From the NCBI RefSeq assembly GCF_030159955.1, contig NZ_BSNK01000001.1:992001-1056000 (forward strand): DNA of 64,000 nt, given 5' to 3'. Positions 27,515 to 37,944 of this stretch are shown in pieces (position 1 is the first letter of the stretch; each line of letters opens with the position of its first letter). Origin of the DNA: Algimonas ampicilliniresistens (lineage in GTDB: Bacteria > Pseudomonadota > Alphaproteobacteria > Caulobacterales > Maricaulaceae). A model generated the notes under the pieces. It did no database searches, was not told where the DNA came from, and saw only the letters and a list, made by a program, of their open reading frames with translations. A program made the translations under genes and the position numbers.

Positions 27515-28717
27515 ATGTCAGACACATTTTTCGACCATATCGCAACCGAGCTTAAGCAGATTGAGGCTGACGGCCTCTACAAGCGCGAACGGATCATCAC
27601 CAGCGCGCAAGATGCGGAGATTGAGATCAACGATGGCGGTACGAAGGATGTCCTTAATTTCTGCGCCAATAATTACCTCGGCCTGGCCGACGCGCCAGAG
27701 CTGATTGAAGCTAGTAAAACAGCGCTCGACGCGCACGGTTTTGGTATGGCGAGCGTGCGCTTCATCTGCGGCACACAGGATCAACACCGGGAGCTGGAAC
27801 GCGGGCTAGCTGAGTGGCTCGGCTATGAGGATAGCATCCTCTACGCCGCATGTTTCGATGCCAATGGCGGCGTGTTTGAGCCGCTGCTCGGGCCGGAAGA
27901 TGCGATTATCTCAGACAGTCTCAACCACGCCTCGATCATTGATGGCATCCGTCTCTGCAAAGCGAAACGCTATCGCTACGCCAATAACGATATGTACGAT
28001 CTTGAGAGCAAGCTAAAACAGGCGCGAGACGAGGGTGCGCGGCACATTATGATCGCGACAGATGGCGTGTTTTCTATGGATGGCACAATCTGCAACCTCG
28101 AAGGCGTCGTCGCGCTCAAAAAGAAATATGATGCGCTGTTGATGGTCGATGATTGCCATTCGTCCGGCTTCCTTGGCCAGCAGGGACGCGGCACAGCCAG
28201 CCATTGCGGGGTTCAGGGCGGCGTTGATATTTTGACGGGAACGCTCGGCAAAGCGCTCGGCGGCGCAATGGGCGGCTTTACTTGTGCCCGTCGGGAAGTA
28301 GTCGATATGTTGCGCCAGCGCTCACGGCCTTATTTGTTCTCCAACAGTTTGGCGCCCAGTCTTGTCGGGGCATCGCTAAAAGCCATTGAGATGACCAAGA
28401 CCGGCGACGATCTCCGCACGCGTCTGTTCGATAATGCCAAACGCTTCCGCGCGGGCATGACCGAAGCGGGCTTCGACCTCTTACCTGGCGAACATCCGAT
28501 CATTCCGGTCATGTTGCATGATGCAAAACTGGCACAGGAGATGAGCGCGAAACTGCTTGACGAAGGCATCTATGTGATTGGGTTCTTCTTTCCAGTCGTG
28601 CCGAAGGGCCTTGCGCGCATCCGTACGCAAATGAGCGCGGCCCATACACCCGAGCAGATCGACCGCGCGGTCGCCGCCTTCACTAAGGTGGGTAAGGAAC
28701 TCGGGGTCGTGTCATGA
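27515..28717 (+). CDS. kbl: Glycine C-acetyltransferase (2-amino-3-ketobutyrate CoA ligase)
   Basis: 400 residues, a PLP-dependent alpha-oxoamine synthase that cleaves 2-amino-3-ketobutyrate with CoA to glycine and acetyl-CoA. N-terminal [24 protein letters not shown] and the PLP lysine K246 in GTLGKALGG are diagnostic. ATG 27515 gives the length of the E. coli enzyme; upstream in-frame codons lie in the divergent gene. ATGA overlap with tdh: the two act in sequence on threonine. Confidence 0.97.
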   Translation: MSDTFFDHIATELKQIEADGLYKRERIITSAQDAEIEINDGGTKDVLNFCANNYLGLADAPELIEASKTALDAHGFGMASVRFICGTQDQHRELERGLAEWLGYEDSILYAACFDANGGVFEPLLGPEDAIISDSLNHASIIDGIRLCKAKRYRYANNDMYDLESKLKQARDEGARHIMIATDGVFSMDGTICNLEGVVALKKKYDALLMVDDCHSSGFLGQQGRGTASHCGVQGGVDILTGTLGKALGGAMGGFTCARREVVDMLRQRSRPYLFSNSLAPSLVGASLKAIEMTKTGDDLRTRLFDNAKRFRAGMTEAGFDLLPGEHPIIPVMLHDAKLAQEMSAKLLDEGIYVIGFFFPVVPKGLARIRTQMSAAHTPEQIDRAVAAFTKVGKELGVVS

Positions 28718-29760
28718 GCCAAACGATGAAAGCCCTGGTCAAAGCGAAATCCGAGAAGGGCTTGTGGATGCAGGACGTTCCAGTGCCGGAAATCGCGCCG
28801 AATGAAGTGCTGATCCGGATCGAACGCACCGCCATTTGCGGCACCGATATGCATATCTATAAATGGGATGAGTGGGCGCAGAACAACGTCCCGGTGCCAA
28901 TGGTAGTCGGGCATGAATATGGCGGCACGGTTGAAGCGATTGGTAGCACGGTGACCCGGGTCAAAGTCGGCGAACGGGTTAGCGGCGAGGGTCATGTTGT
29001 TGGAAATCGGTCACGCAATGCGCGGGCCGGACGTTTCCATCTTGATCCCGACACGAAAGGCATCGGGGTTAATCTACCGGGTGCGTTTGCCGAATATCTG
29101 GCTCTGCCAGAATTTAACGTCATCCCGCTTGGGGACGATTTCGACATTGAGATTGCTGCCATTCTCGATCCGCTCGGCAATGCGGTCCATACAGCACTGG
29201 CGCATGATTTGGTCGGCGAAGATGTATTGATCACGGGTGCGGGTCCAATCGGGATTATGGCCGCCCGAGTTTGTGAACGGGCGGGGGCCCGACGCATTGT
29301 CCTCACGGACATCAATGACTGGCGGCTAGACTTCGCCAAAACCGTCACGCGCCGAACGACAATGGTCAATACGATGGACCAGGATTTGAAAGCCGTTATG
29401 TCGGACATCGGCATGACTGAAGGCTTTGATGTCGGTCTAGAGATGAGCGGCGCGAAGCCCGCTTTTGATCAAATGCTCGACACTATGTTGATGGGTGGTC
29501 AGATGGCGATGCTCGGCATTCCGGCCTCGCCCTATCCTGTCGACCTTGGAAAAATTGTCGGCAAAGCCCTGACCCTCAAAGGTATCTACGGCCGTCAAAT
29601 GTATGAGACGTGGCACAAAATGCTCGCCATGATTGATAGTGGTTTGGATATGAAAGCGATGATTACGCACCGTTTCGCGGCACGCGATTTTCAGGATGCG
29701 TTCGATCTGATGGAAACCGGGAAAACCGGAAAGGTAATCCTCGACTGGACGCAAGTATGA
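28714..29760 (+). CDS. tdh: L-threonine 3-dehydrogenase lacking the structural zinc site
   Basis: 348 residues, an NAD-dependent medium-chain dehydrogenase that oxidises threonine to 2-amino-3-ketobutyrate for Kbl. The catalytic zinc motifs ([14 protein letters not shown] and GHEYGG) and the NAD motif [10 protein letters not shown] are intact. The structural zinc loop is not: the four cysteines of E. coli Tdh (93, 96, 99, 107) correspond to G97, S100, A103 and D111 in [15 protein letters not shown], with the same spacing. The fold is otherwise unchanged, so the enzyme should be active with catalytic zinc only. Confidence 0.93.
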   Translation: MSQTMKALVKAKSEKGLWMQDVPVPEIAPNEVLIRIERTAICGTDMHIYKWDEWAQNNVPVPMVVGHEYGGTVEAIGSTVTRVKVGERVSGEGHVVGNRSRNARAGRFHLDPDTKGIGVNLPGAFAEYLALPEFNVIPLGDDFDIEIAAILDPLGNAVHTALAHDLVGEDVLITGAGPIGIMAARVCERAGARRIVLTDINDWRLDFAKTVTRRTTMVNTMDQDLKAVMSDIGMTEGFDVGLEMSGAKPAFDQMLDTMLMGGQMAMLGIPASPYPVDLGKIVGKALTLKGIYGRQMYETWHKMLAMIDSGLDMKAMITHRFAARDFQDAFDLMETGKTGKVILDWTQV

Positions 29761-30416
29761 GCGCGGAAACAGTTCTGCTGACGGGATATGAGCGCCTGTC
29801 CGAAGCTGAAATGGGGGATCGGCTGGAGCAATTTCGGACGCTTATGGCGAACCGTCGTACTATCCGGGATTTCGCTGACACGCCCGTCCCGCAAGAGCTG
29901 ATAGAATCAGCGATCCGTGTTGCAGGAACGGCACCGAGCGGGGCCAACTTTCAGCCTTGGCACTTTGTTGCGATTTCTGATCCTGAGACAAAGCGCGCAA
30001 TCCGCGAAGCGGCGGAAGAAGAAGAGCGTGCCTTTTACAGCGGTCGAGCATCTAATGAATGGCTCGACGCGCTCGCACCGCTTGGCACTGACGATCAAAA
30101 GCCTTTTCTCGAAACGGCGCCCTGGTTGATCGCTGTCTTCGCCCAGAAGCGGGGCGATCATGGGAAGAACTATTACGTCACCGAATCTGTCGGTCTGGCG
30201 ACCGGGATGTTGATCACGGCCTTGCATTCCGTCGGGCTAGGGACATTAACTCATACACCTGCGCCGATGACGTTTTTGCGCAAGATATGTGGGCGACCAG
30301 AGACAGAAAAGCCGTTTGTGTTGCTCGTTGTTGGTTATCCGTCAGAGGGTTGCACAGTGCCAGTTCATGCGCTCGAAAAGAAGTCACTGGGCGAGATTTC
30401 GACCTTCAAGACCTGA
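29757..30416 (+). CDS. Nitroreductase family FMN oxidoreductase
   Basis: 219 residues of the nitroreductase fold. FMN contacts are visible in ANRRTIRDFADTPVP and in AGTAPSGANFQPWHFVA, and the C-terminal half has the SVGLATGMLITALHSVGLGT helix and an LLVVGYP strand. Family members reduce quinones, nitroaromatics or enones; a close relative is the iodotyrosine-deiodinase-like branch. It is coupled to tdh by ATGA but has no known role in threonine breakdown. The stop lies inside a short 8-bp tandem repeat. Confidence 0.9.
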   Translation: MSAETVLLTGYERLSEAEMGDRLEQFRTLMANRRTIRDFADTPVPQELIESAIRVAGTAPSGANFQPWHFVAISDPETKRAIREAAEEEERAFYSGRASNEWLDALAPLGTDDQKPFLETAPWLIAVFAQKRGDHGKNYYVTESVGLATGMLITALHSVGLGTLTHTPAPMTFLRKICGRPETEKPFVLLVVGYPSEGCTVPVHALEKKSLGEISTFKT

Positions 30417-30449
30417 ATGCCTGAATGCCTGAATGCCTGAATGCCTGAA
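30413..30449. repeat. 8-bp tandem repeat CTGAATGC x 4.6
   Basis: Four perfect copies of CTGAATGC (30413-30444) plus five bases of a fifth. The nitroreductase stop TGA is in the first copy, so copy number cannot change the protein. Origin by slippage is likely. Confidence 0.95.
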
Positions 30450-30469
30450 GTCTATAGCGGCATTGCTCT

Positions 30470-31432
30470 CTAAAGGTCTAAGGCTCTGGCCATAATCTCT
30501 GGGTCAACATTGCCACCAGACAAAATGACGGCGATGCGCTCATAGCCTTTGGGTAAGCGCCCTGTTACGACGGCGGCCATCGCTGCTGCACCGCCCGGTT
30601 CCAGTGTTACGTCCAGATATTGTTTGGCGAGCTTCATCGCGTAGAGGCAGTCTGCGTCGCTGACGTCAAAAACATCGGTCAGAGACTTTGAATTGATCGG
30701 CCACGTTATCTTACCCGGAATGGGCGTCATAATGGCGTCGCAGAGTGTTGGCGGTGGGTTTTTGAGCCCGATCCGCTCACCCGCATGAAGACTCAGTTGG
30801 TGATCATTGTAATCGACAGGTTCAGCGCCGAAAATATGCGTGTCTGGACTTTCCGCCCCCATAGCGAGGCTGATGCCCGCGCAAAGACCGCCGCCGCCAA
30901 TACAGGTAATGAGGGCATCAAAGTCGAGTCCAGACCGAGCGATCTCTAAACCGACCGTGCCTTGTCCCGCGATAATATAAGGGTCGTCATAGGACGGGAC
31001 TACGGTGCGTCCGTCGCGCCGCGCGATTTGCGCAGCGATCTCTTCCCGGCTTTCGGTCATCCGGTCATAGCTGATGATGGTTGCTCCGTCGCGCTCAACG
31101 CCCGCAACTTTAATAGCTGGGGCATCGGACGGCATGACGATAATCGCATCAATGCCGAGTTCCTTGGCCGCGCGCGCAACACCTTGCGCGTGATTACCGG
31201 ACGAAAAGGCGACCACACCGCGCGCGCGTTCGGCCTCATTCATGGCTGCAAGCCGATTGCGCGCGCCGCGATATTTGAACGCGCCGACATGTTGTAAGCA
31301 CTCCGCTTTGAAGTGAATTTCAGCGCCGGCAATCGCATCGATTTCCGCTGCATGAAGCAGCGGCGTCTTCACAGCATAGCCCTCCAGCCGGTTTGCGGCT
31401 GTCAGAACGTCCTCATAGATCGGTGCGTCCAT
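30470..31432 (-). CDS. PLP-dependent threonine/serine dehydratase
   Basis: 320 residues of the fold-type II PLP family. The PLP lysine lies in HVGAFKYRGARNRL, SSGNHAQGVA binds the substrate carboxylate, and CIGGGGLCAG binds the phosphate. There is no C-terminal ACT domain, so it is not the biosynthetic IlvA type; catabolic threonine dehydratase, serine racemase or hydroxyaspartate dehydratase are all possible. Start at ATG 31432, with AAGGAG 6 bases upstream, is preferred to 31462. Divergent from the acyl-CoA ligase. Confidence 0.9.
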   Translation of the reverse strand: MDAPIYEDVLTAANRLEGYAVKTPLLHAAEIDAIAGAEIHFKAECLQHVGAFKYRGARNRLAAMNEAERARGVVAFSSGNHAQGVARAAKELGIDAIIVMPSDAPAIKVAGVERDGATIISYDRMTESREEIAAQIARRDGRTVVPSYDDPYIIAGQGTVGLEIARSGLDFDALITCIGGGGLCAGISLAMGAESPDTHIFGAEPVDYNDHQLSLHAGERIGLKNPPPTLCDAIMTPIPGKITWPINSKSLTDVFDVSDADCLYAMKLAKQYLDVTLEPGGAAAMAAVVTGRLPKGYERIAVILSGGNVDPEIMARALDL

Positions 31433-31514
31433 TTGGCTCTCCTTATTGACCGCTTTGCCCATGTCTGAAACAGACCTGCTTAATCAAGAGAAACAATTTT
31501 CCGGGGAACTGCCA

Positions 31515-33143
31515 ATGCTAGGCCTAATGATGAGCCGAGAGCTCATGATTTCTGATCTGATCGAACATGCCGCTACGGTGCATACGAAGCGCGAAATCAT
31601 GTCGGTGAATAGCGACATGTCGCAGCATCGCTATGGTTGGGGTGATTGTGCTGTGCGCGTGCGCAAGCTGGCCAATGCGCTAATCGCAGCCGGCGTCAAA
31701 ACGGGTGACCGGGTCGCAACGATTGCATGGAATAATTATCGCCACATCGAAATCTATTACGCTGTTAGCTCAATCGGCGCTGTTGTTCATACCATAAACC
31801 CCCGCCTCAAACCCGAGCAGATTGCTTGGATGGTCAACCATGCCGAAGACAAATTCGTCATGTTTGATACGACGTTCGGTCCGATCATTGATGGGGTGCA
31901 CAGTGTTTGCCCAACAGTCGAACGCTGGATCTGCCTGACCGACAAAGCGGGTATGCCGGACTATAAAGCGCCAGTTGAAGATTATGAGAGCTTCATTGCA
32001 GACGCGTCTGAGACCATCGATTGGCCGCGCTTTGATGAGAATACCGCCTGCACCCTTTGCTATACGTCCGGAACGACAGGCGATCCGAAGGGTGTACTCT
32101 ACAGCCATCGTTCGACAATCCTTCACGCCATGGCGGGCTGCGCGACTGATGTTATCGGCGGCGGTGGCGGTGACACGATTTTGGGTGTTGTCCCGATGTT
32201 CCACGTCTCGGCGTGGGGGCTTGTTTATTCTGCGGCTATGGTCGGCGCGAAATTGGTCATGCCGGGGCCGGGTTTAGACGGGCCGAGCCTGACGGAACTT
32301 ATCCTTCAAGAAGGCGTCACCTTAATGGCGGGCGTGCCGACCGTTTGGCTCGGCATTTATAACCATTGCAAAGCTGAAGGCATCAAATTGCCGAAGGTGA
32401 AGAAGGCCTTGGTCGGTGGGTCAGCCCTGCCGGAAAGCCTACTGCGGGCCTATGAACAAGACCTGGGTATTCCGATGCAACAGGGTTGGGGCATGACGGA
32501 AACATCGCCGCTTGGTTCAACCTATGCGCCGCATCCAGACACAGATTTGGATGATTACGAGTCAACCGTTCCGCACAAGCTGTTGGCGGGTCGCCGTATC
32601 TACGGTGTCGAAATGCGGATTGTGGATGATGAAGGCAATGAATTGCCCGCAGACGGTCAAGCGTCCGGACATTTGCATGTCCGTGGCCCTTGGGTCGCGT
32701 CAGGCTATTTCAAAGGCGCTGGTACGGACGCGTTCACAGACGATGGTTGGTTTGCGACAGGCGATGTCTCAGCGCTCCATCCTGAAGGCTATATGGAAAT
32801 CACGGATCGCTCCAAAGACGTTATCAAGTCTGGCGGTGAGTGGGTGTCGTCCATCGAGATCGAGAATGCGGCGTGCGACCATCCGGACGTGTCGATGGCG
32901 GCCTGTATCGGTGTACGGCATGAGAAATGGCAGGAGCGTCCGATGCTGATCGTTCAACCAGTGCCGGGCAAAACGCCTAATAAGGATGAAATCAAAGCCT
33001 GTATCGCCAATAAATGTGCGAAATGGTGGATGCCCGACGCCATCGTCTTCCAAGACGAGCTTCCACTCGGTGCAACCGGTAAGATCCTTAAACGTGAGCT
33101 GAAGATTACCTATAAGGACTTCGACTTGGAGGGCGGGGCTTAA
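31515..33143 (+). CDS. AlkK-like medium-chain acyl-CoA ligase
   Basis: About 542 residues of the ANL superfamily, activating fatty acids via an acyl-AMP. The P-loop is [19 protein letters not shown], followed by [11 protein letters not shown], the GWGMTE motif, and the C-terminal KSGGEWVS and TGKILK with the catalytic lysine. Recalled AlkK of Pseudomonas begins MLGQMM, matching MLGLMM here, and shares ATIAWNN-RH-E-YYAVS, so ATG 31515 (GGGGA 7 bases before) is preferred to ATG 31461. The gap to the divergent dehydratase is 82 bases. Confidence 0.92.
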   Translation: MLGLMMSRELMISDLIEHAATVHTKREIMSVNSDMSQHRYGWGDCAVRVRKLANALIAAGVKTGDRVATIAWNNYRHIEIYYAVSSIGAVVHTINPRLKPEQIAWMVNHAEDKFVMFDTTFGPIIDGVHSVCPTVERWICLTDKAGMPDYKAPVEDYESFIADASETIDWPRFDENTACTLCYTSGTTGDPKGVLYSHRSTILHAMAGCATDVIGGGGGDTILGVVPMFHVSAWGLVYSAAMVGAKLVMPGPGLDGPSLTELILQEGVTLMAGVPTVWLGIYNHCKAEGIKLPKVKKALVGGSALPESLLRAYEQDLGIPMQQGWGMTETSPLGSTYAPHPDTDLDDYESTVPHKLLAGRRIYGVEMRIVDDEGNELPADGQASGHLHVRGPWVASGYFKGAGTDAFTDDGWFATGDVSALHPEGYMEITDRSKDVIKSGGEWVSSIEIENAACDHPDVSMAACIGVRHEKWQERPMLIVQPVPGKTPNKDEIKACIANKCAKWWMPDAIVFQDELPLGATGKILKRELKITYKDFDLEGGA

Positions 33144-33224
33144 TCTCAGCGTCTCTCACTCGAAATTTTTGGGCCGCCTTATCGGGCGTCTCCGAATACT
33201 ATGACGCCGTTGAATATGACGGTT

Positions 33225-33770
33225 CTATTGAGTGATCATGGTCATGATCAAGACCATCAAAAGTGAATAGAGTGCGATCCCACCACCAATCATAAAAATG
33301 TACCAGTTTTTGAAAACTGTAGCCTTGGCGATTGATTTCATTTGATAAAGAAGATCTGGCCAGGTGTAGGAAACAAAGTCGCCTTGTGTGAAAACGGCCA
33401 TAATCTTGCCGCCTTCATCGACAACTGGCAGGCGCCTAAATCGCTCGTTCGACATGATCCGAAGCCAGTCGATCATGTCGTCCGTTTCACGGGCCAAGCG
33501 CGGGTTTTCTGTCATGATATCGGACAAGCTTGTTTTCTTCGCGTCCAATCCCTGACCCACCAGCTTTTTCATAATGTCGCGCTCTGTGACGACCCCGATG
33601 ACCTTTTCTGAATCGTTAACGATAATGACAGATCCATAGTTTTTATCTGACATCGCAGACACGGCCTCAAAAACAGTCGCGTCGGCTTTCCGGGTAAGAG
33701 GCGCAGGCTTCGATTTATACTCGGGGCGATCCATAAGCCGATTTCCGGCTCGAACTGTTTCTTTCGACAT
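33225..33770 (-). CDS. CBS-domain protein with C-terminal membrane helix
   Basis: 181 residues. Two CBS domains (about 13-75 and 80-135) form one Bateman module: VFEAVSAMSDKNYGSVIIVN-, GVVTERDIM, then a second RFRRLPVVDEGGKIMAVFTQGDF. A single transmembrane helix follows at about 150-175. Bateman modules bind adenine nucleotides, so this looks like a small membrane-tethered sensor with unknown partner. ATG 33770 has AAAGGA 8 bases upstream; longer forms would start in low-complexity sequence. Confidence 0.9.
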   Translation of the reverse strand: MSKETVRAGNRLMDRPEYKSKPAPLTRKADATVFEAVSAMSDKNYGSVIIVNDSEKVIGVVTERDIMKKLVGQGLDAKKTSLSDIMTENPRLARETDDMIDWLRIMSNERFRRLPVVDEGGKIMAVFTQGDFVSYTWPDLLYQMKSIAKATVFKNWYIFMIGGGIALYSLLMVLIMTMITQ

Positions 33771-33888
33771 ACGCAAAGTCCTTTTCTCGTTTCTGATCTC
33801 GAGATAAAGTTTGTTACGTGTGTTGCACTTGGTCCGATTGACGGAAGTGTCGAAAAAATTCTCCCGCTGTCTTGAGAAGTATAAATTC

Positions 33889-35130
33889 TCAGGTTTTACC
33901 CGCACCGAGCTCGAAGAGCTTTCCGCGCTCGGTGATCAGAATGATGCCGAGCGAGACAATGCCGAGGCTTACATAACCCACCAGAATTGGGATCACGGTC
34001 CCGTTGAACTGCTGGGCGATAAACAAGCCGATTAGGCTGGCGCCGGTCGATGTAAAGAAGCCGTAGACCGCATTGGCGGTCCCGGCGATGTCTCCCATCG
34101 GTTCCAGCGCGAGCGAGGCGAAATTCGCTCCCATCATCCCAAAACAAGCGAAGCTGATGACGAACAGCCCGTAGAAAATCCAGAAATTCTCGCCAATGAA
34201 ATACATATAGCTGAGGTTAATAGCCGCCGAGAGAATGAAGATCAGGACCATCGTGTGGCTAATGCGCCGCATGCCGAGTTGTTCGACGACCTTGGAGTTG
34301 AGATAGTTCATCACGGCGAGACCACCTGCGATCCCGGCAAAGTAAGCCCAGAACATGTCGCCCCGCTCGAAGACTTCATCAAAAACCTGCTCGCTGGCTG
34401 CGATAAAGGCGAAGAGCGATCCGAAAATCACGCCTGATGCACACATATAGCCGAAGCTGGTACGGTGGCCGAGCACACGGCGAAAGCCGTCTATGACTGA
34501 GGCGAGATTAATCGGTCGGGCTTCCTTCATGGTCGCGGGCAGGCGGGTTCCCGTCCAGACAAAGACAACGGCGGCGAGGATGCCGAGCGCTCCAAAGGTC
34601 CATGGCCATCCCAGCGTATTGATGATGACGGTCCCGAAGGCTGGGGCGAGAATCGGAACGATCATGAAGACAGTGAAGACCAAGCTCATAATACGAGCCA
34701 TAGACCGTCCTGACGAGACATCCCGAATGATCGCGCCTGCGCTGACGCGTGTGCCGGAGCAGGCAATGCCTTGTAGCAAACGGAAGATGAGCAGCATCTC
34801 GAAGGTCGGCGCAAACATGCATGCAATGCCAAAGATGGCGTAACCCACGAGTGAGCATTGCAGAAGTATCTTGCGCCCGTACCGATCTGCGATGGGGCCC
34901 CATATGAGTTGGGGGAAGCCGAAGCCGAGAACAAAGCTGACCACGATCCACTGTTGGTCATTGGCATCTGCAATATTGTAAGCGGAACCGATCTGTTCCA
35001 GCGCAGGTAGCATAATGTCGATGCCAAGCGCTTGCAGTCCGAAAATTGCCGCCATCATGGTGACGAATTCTCGCTTACCGATTGTCAGAACCGAGTCGGA
35101 AGAGTTCGGGTTTTGTGCCTGGCCGGTCAT
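33889..35130 (-). CDS. Bcr/CflA-type multidrug MFS transporter
   Basis: 413 residues with twelve predicted transmembrane helices, drug:H+ antiporter group. The loop GPIADRYGRKILL between helices 2 and 3 is the MFS motif A, and LQGIACSGTRVSAGAIIRD in helix 4-5 matches Bcr/CflA. In that group exports of bicyclomycin, sulfonamides or peptides have been described; the substrate here is unknown. It occupies the place next to ftsZ where ftsA lies in many relatives. Confidence 0.9.
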   Translation of the reverse strand: MTGQAQNPNSSDSVLTIGKREFVTMMAAIFGLQALGIDIMLPALEQIGSAYNIADANDQQWIVVSFVLGFGFPQLIWGPIADRYGRKILLQCSLVGYAIFGIACMFAPTFEMLLIFRLLQGIACSGTRVSAGAIIRDVSSGRSMARIMSLVFTVFMIVPILAPAFGTVIINTLGWPWTFGALGILAAVVFVWTGTRLPATMKEARPINLASVIDGFRRVLGHRTSFGYMCASGVIFGSLFAFIAASEQVFDEVFERGDMFWAYFAGIAGGLAVMNYLNSKVVEQLGMRRISHTMVLIFILSAAINLSYMYFIGENFWIFYGLFVISFACFGMMGANFASLALEPMGDIAGTANAVYGFFTSTGASLIGLFIAQQFNGTVIPILVGYVSLGIVSLGIILITERGKLFELGAGKT

Positions 35131-35258
35131 CCGGCGCGCCTAGGCCTGTCTCTCGATGGAAGCAATCCGAATTCCCTCACATCACAGGGATGTCGTGGTC
35201 AGTGGCTGCTTATACAATCGAAGCAAAACGGGGAAATCCTGAGTGTCTAAACCACGCG

Positions 35259-35290
35259 TTAACTATTTGAAGCGACACGAGGGCTTAACC
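35259..35290 (+). promoter_or_regulatory. possible CtrA half-sites upstream of ftsZ
   Basis: TTAAC at 35259-35263 and TTAACC at 35285-35290 lie 56 and 29 bases before the ftsZ ATG, with TTGACC at 35295-35300. In Caulobacter, ftsZ is repressed by CtrA, which binds TTAA-N7-TTAA. The two copies here are not at N7 spacing, so this is only suggestive. Confidence 0.2.
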
Positions 35291-35318
35291 AGTCATTGAC
35301 CATATTAGGTACCGTTCG

Positions 35319-36785
35319 ATGTCAATTACATTCAAAATGCCCCAGTCCGTCGAACTCAAGCCACGCATCGTCGTCATAGGCGTTGGTGGGGCAGGCGGGA
35401 ACGCCGTCAATAATATGATTGATGCCGGTCTTGATGGTGTCGAGTTCATCGTTGCCAACACGGACGCTCAAGCGCTCGCCCTCTCAAAGGCCGAGCGCCG
35501 CGTGCAAATGGGCGGCGGTATCACACAAGGTCTTGGCGCTGGCATGCGCCCCGAAGTCGGCGAACAGTCGGCGGAAGAGAGCCTCGACGAAATTCTTCAA
35601 CACTTGGACGGCGCGCACATGCTCTTCGTCGCTGCTGGTATGGGCGGCGGCACGGGTACAGGCGCTGCCCCTGTTATTGCGCGCGCAGCTCGCGATCGCG
35701 GCATCCTGACAGTCGGTATTGTGACCAAGCCTTTCATGTTTGAAGGCTCTCGCCGCATGAAGCTGGCGGAGCAAGGGATCGAGAATCTCTACGCATGTGT
35801 CGATACGATGATTACGATTCCGAATCAGAACCTGTTCCGGGTCGCGACTGAACGCACGACCATGGCGGATGCCTTCCAACTCGCTGATGAAGTGCTCTAC
35901 TCCGGTGTTCGCGGCGTCACCGACTTGATGGTCGTGCCGGGTCTGATCAATCTCGATTTCAACGATGTTCGCACCGTTATGGATGAGATGGGCAAGGCCA
36001 TGATGGGCACGGGCGAAGCGACCGGTGAAAGCCGCGCTGTCGAAGCCGCTCAAAAAGCCATTAATAACCCGCTGCTCGACGATGTTTCGCTGAAAGGCGC
36101 AAAAGGCGTGCTGATCAACATCACCGGCGGCGACGATCTGACCTTGTTTGAGGTCGATGAAGCCGCGCAGATGATTCGCAATGAAGTTGATGAAGACGCC
36201 AATATCATTGTTGGGTCGGCACTCGACGCCGCGCTGGACGGGGTTGTCCGGGTCTCCGTCGTGGCAACAGGCGTTGACGCTGCGACGCGCTCAGACATGC
36301 CGGGTCGCTTTACGCCAAAACCAAAGACGCAACCGGTTGCTGAAGTTGCCCCCATTGTTGAATTAGGAGTTCATGAAAAAGCTGAAGCGGAAGCCCGCGC
36401 GGCCTATTCTGATTACGGGTTCGAAGAGGAAGAAGAGGCCGAGCCGATGGCTGTAAACGGTCCACCGCCATTCCAAAGCCGGAATGACACGGCCTATCCA
36501 CCACGCGTTCAGGGCGGTTCCGCCCAACCGATAGCGTCGGCGCCAATTGCATCTGCGGTTGAGGTTATGCCCGCCGCGCCTATTGCTTCGACCACTGTTC
36601 CAGAAGCCCCGGCGGCGCCTGCGGCTCGTCGTCCATTTGGTCTTTGGGGTCGGAAACCACGCCGCCCTGTCGCCACACCGGAGCCAACGCTCGCTCAAAC
36701 GACAACGCAGTCTGGTGATCTTTTTGCGGACGATATGGATGATGAGTTGGAGATTCCGAGCTTTCTCCGACGTCAAAATCGTTAG
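35319..36785 (+). CDS. ftsZ: Cell division protein FtsZ
   Basis: 488 residues, the tubulin-like GTPase that forms the Z ring. The GTP-binding signature [12 protein letters not shown] is at about residues 108-119, preceded by [15 protein letters not shown]. The linker (residues ~320-475) is long, acidic then Pro/Ala-rich, as in alphaproteobacteria. The C-terminal peptide [15 protein letters not shown] is the tether for FtsA and ZipA-like partners. It heads a run ftsZ-lpxC-bamD-recN-ligA, but ftsQ and ftsA are not upstream. Confidence 0.98.
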   Translation: MSITFKMPQSVELKPRIVVIGVGGAGGNAVNNMIDAGLDGVEFIVANTDAQALALSKAERRVQMGGGITQGLGAGMRPEVGEQSAEESLDEILQHLDGAHMLFVAAGMGGGTGTGAAPVIARAARDRGILTVGIVTKPFMFEGSRRMKLAEQGIENLYACVDTMITIPNQNLFRVATERTTMADAFQLADEVLYSGVRGVTDLMVVPGLINLDFNDVRTVMDEMGKAMMGTGEATGESRAVEAAQKAINNPLLDDVSLKGAKGVLINITGGDDLTLFEVDEAAQMIRNEVDEDANIIVGSALDAALDGVVRVSVVATGVDAATRSDMPGRFTPKPKTQPVAEVAPIVELGVHEKAEAEARAAYSDYGFEEEEEAEPMAVNGPPPFQSRNDTAYPPRVQGGSAQPIASAPIASAVEVMPAAPIASTTVPEAPAAPAARRPFGLWGRKPRRPVATPEPTLAQTTTQSGDLFADDMDDELEIPSFLRRQNR

Positions 36786-36920
36786 AGACGAAGATTGCCG
36801 AGAGTTTCGCGTTAAAGGCGAAAAACCCATACATTTCAAAGGACAAGGTTCGTAACATTGCGTCACGGACCGTTGTTTGTTGTCGCGCATTTCGATCTCT
36901 AGCAGAGTATCAGAATCTTT

Positions 36921-37871
36921 ATGCCGAACGTTAGACGACAATCCACACTTCGCGCCTCCGCCGTATGCGCCGGGATTTCGTTGCATGGTGGGCGACAAAC
37001 CCGTTTGGTGATGAACCCGGCCCCACCCGACACGGGTTTGATTTTTCGACGCTCAGATATCACAGATCGTCATAATCTTATTCATGTGACACCAGAATCG
37101 GTGACGGGTGTTCGCAACTGCACCACGATTTCCAATGCCGGTGGTGTGGATGTCTCGACGATTGAACATTTGCTCGCAGCGCTCTGCGCCGCAGGCGTCG
37201 ATAATCTGGTCGTTGATTTAGATGGTCCTGAGCTTCCAGCACTCGATGGATCGGCAGAACCTTTTTTAAAACTAATCGAACAAGTTGGTTTGAAGCGGCA
37301 GGCGGCTGCTCGCCGTTATGTTCGTGTTTTAAAGCCCGTCAAAGTCTCTTCCGGTGATGCCTGGGCTCGTATTGAGCCTGCAGAGGGGTTTGAGTTGGAC
37401 GTGACCATCGACTTTGATGACTCTGCCATCGGCTATCAGCGCTTGAAAATGGCTCCAAATGTGCAGGCTTTCCGCGACCGTCTCGCCTCAGCCCGAACAT
37501 TTGCGCGCATGCATGAGGTCGCCGCGTTGCAAGAAGCGGGTCTTTCTAAAGGTGGATCGCTAGAAAATGCCGTCGTTGTTGATGGCGATGAGGTGCTGAA
37601 TCCTGACGGTTTGCGATTCGATGATGAATTCGTCCGGCATAAAGCGCTCGATTTGATGGGGGATATGTATCTTGGCGGTCCGATCCTGGGGCGAGTGACA
37701 ACGATGAAGTCTGGACATGGATTGAACCATGACCTGCTGGCTAAACTCTTCGCCACAGCCGACGCTTGGGACTATATTACTCTCCCGGGCGCGCAGGCCT
37801 TAATTGCCATGATGGCGCTGAAATCGCGGGATAGATCAGACGATGATTCTGCGATTGCTGTTCCGGCTTAA
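36921..37871 (+). CDS. lpxC: UDP-3-O-acyl-N-acetylglucosamine deacetylase
   Basis: 316 residues, the zinc enzyme of the committed step in lipid A synthesis. The zinc motif is seen in STIEHLLAALCAAGVDN and later in MSGHGLNHDLLAKLF; TFARMHEVAAL and the DDEFVRHKALDLMGD segment provide the second zinc His and Asp. Length is typical. It follows ftsZ at 135 bases, the usual alphaproteobacterial arrangement. Confidence 0.97.
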   Translation: MPNVRRQSTLRASAVCAGISLHGGRQTRLVMNPAPPDTGLIFRRSDITDRHNLIHVTPESVTGVRNCTTISNAGGVDVSTIEHLLAALCAAGVDNLVVDLDGPELPALDGSAEPFLKLIEQVGLKRQAAARRYVRVLKPVKVSSGDAWARIEPAEGFELDVTIDFDDSAIGYQRLKMAPNVQAFRDRLASARTFARMHEVAALQEAGLSKGGSLENAVVVDGDEVLNPDGLRFDDEFVRHKALDLMGDMYLGGPILGRVTTMKSGHGLNHDLLAKLFATADAWDYITLPGAQALIAMMALKSRDRSDDDSAIAVPA

Positions 37872-37944
37872 GATATTCTCACTTTCACGTGTCACTCGGT
37901 GACGCTAAGAGCCGTTCGACACGACTAGTGCGCACGGGATATTC

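Noticed and set aside
30413-30449. Possible CRISPR-like repeat
   Set aside because: The unit is 8 bases with no spacers; it is a simple tandem repeat.
36786-36920. Terminator between ftsZ and lpxC
   Set aside because: Only a 5-bp stem (TTCGC/GCGAA) followed by A rather than T; not convincing.
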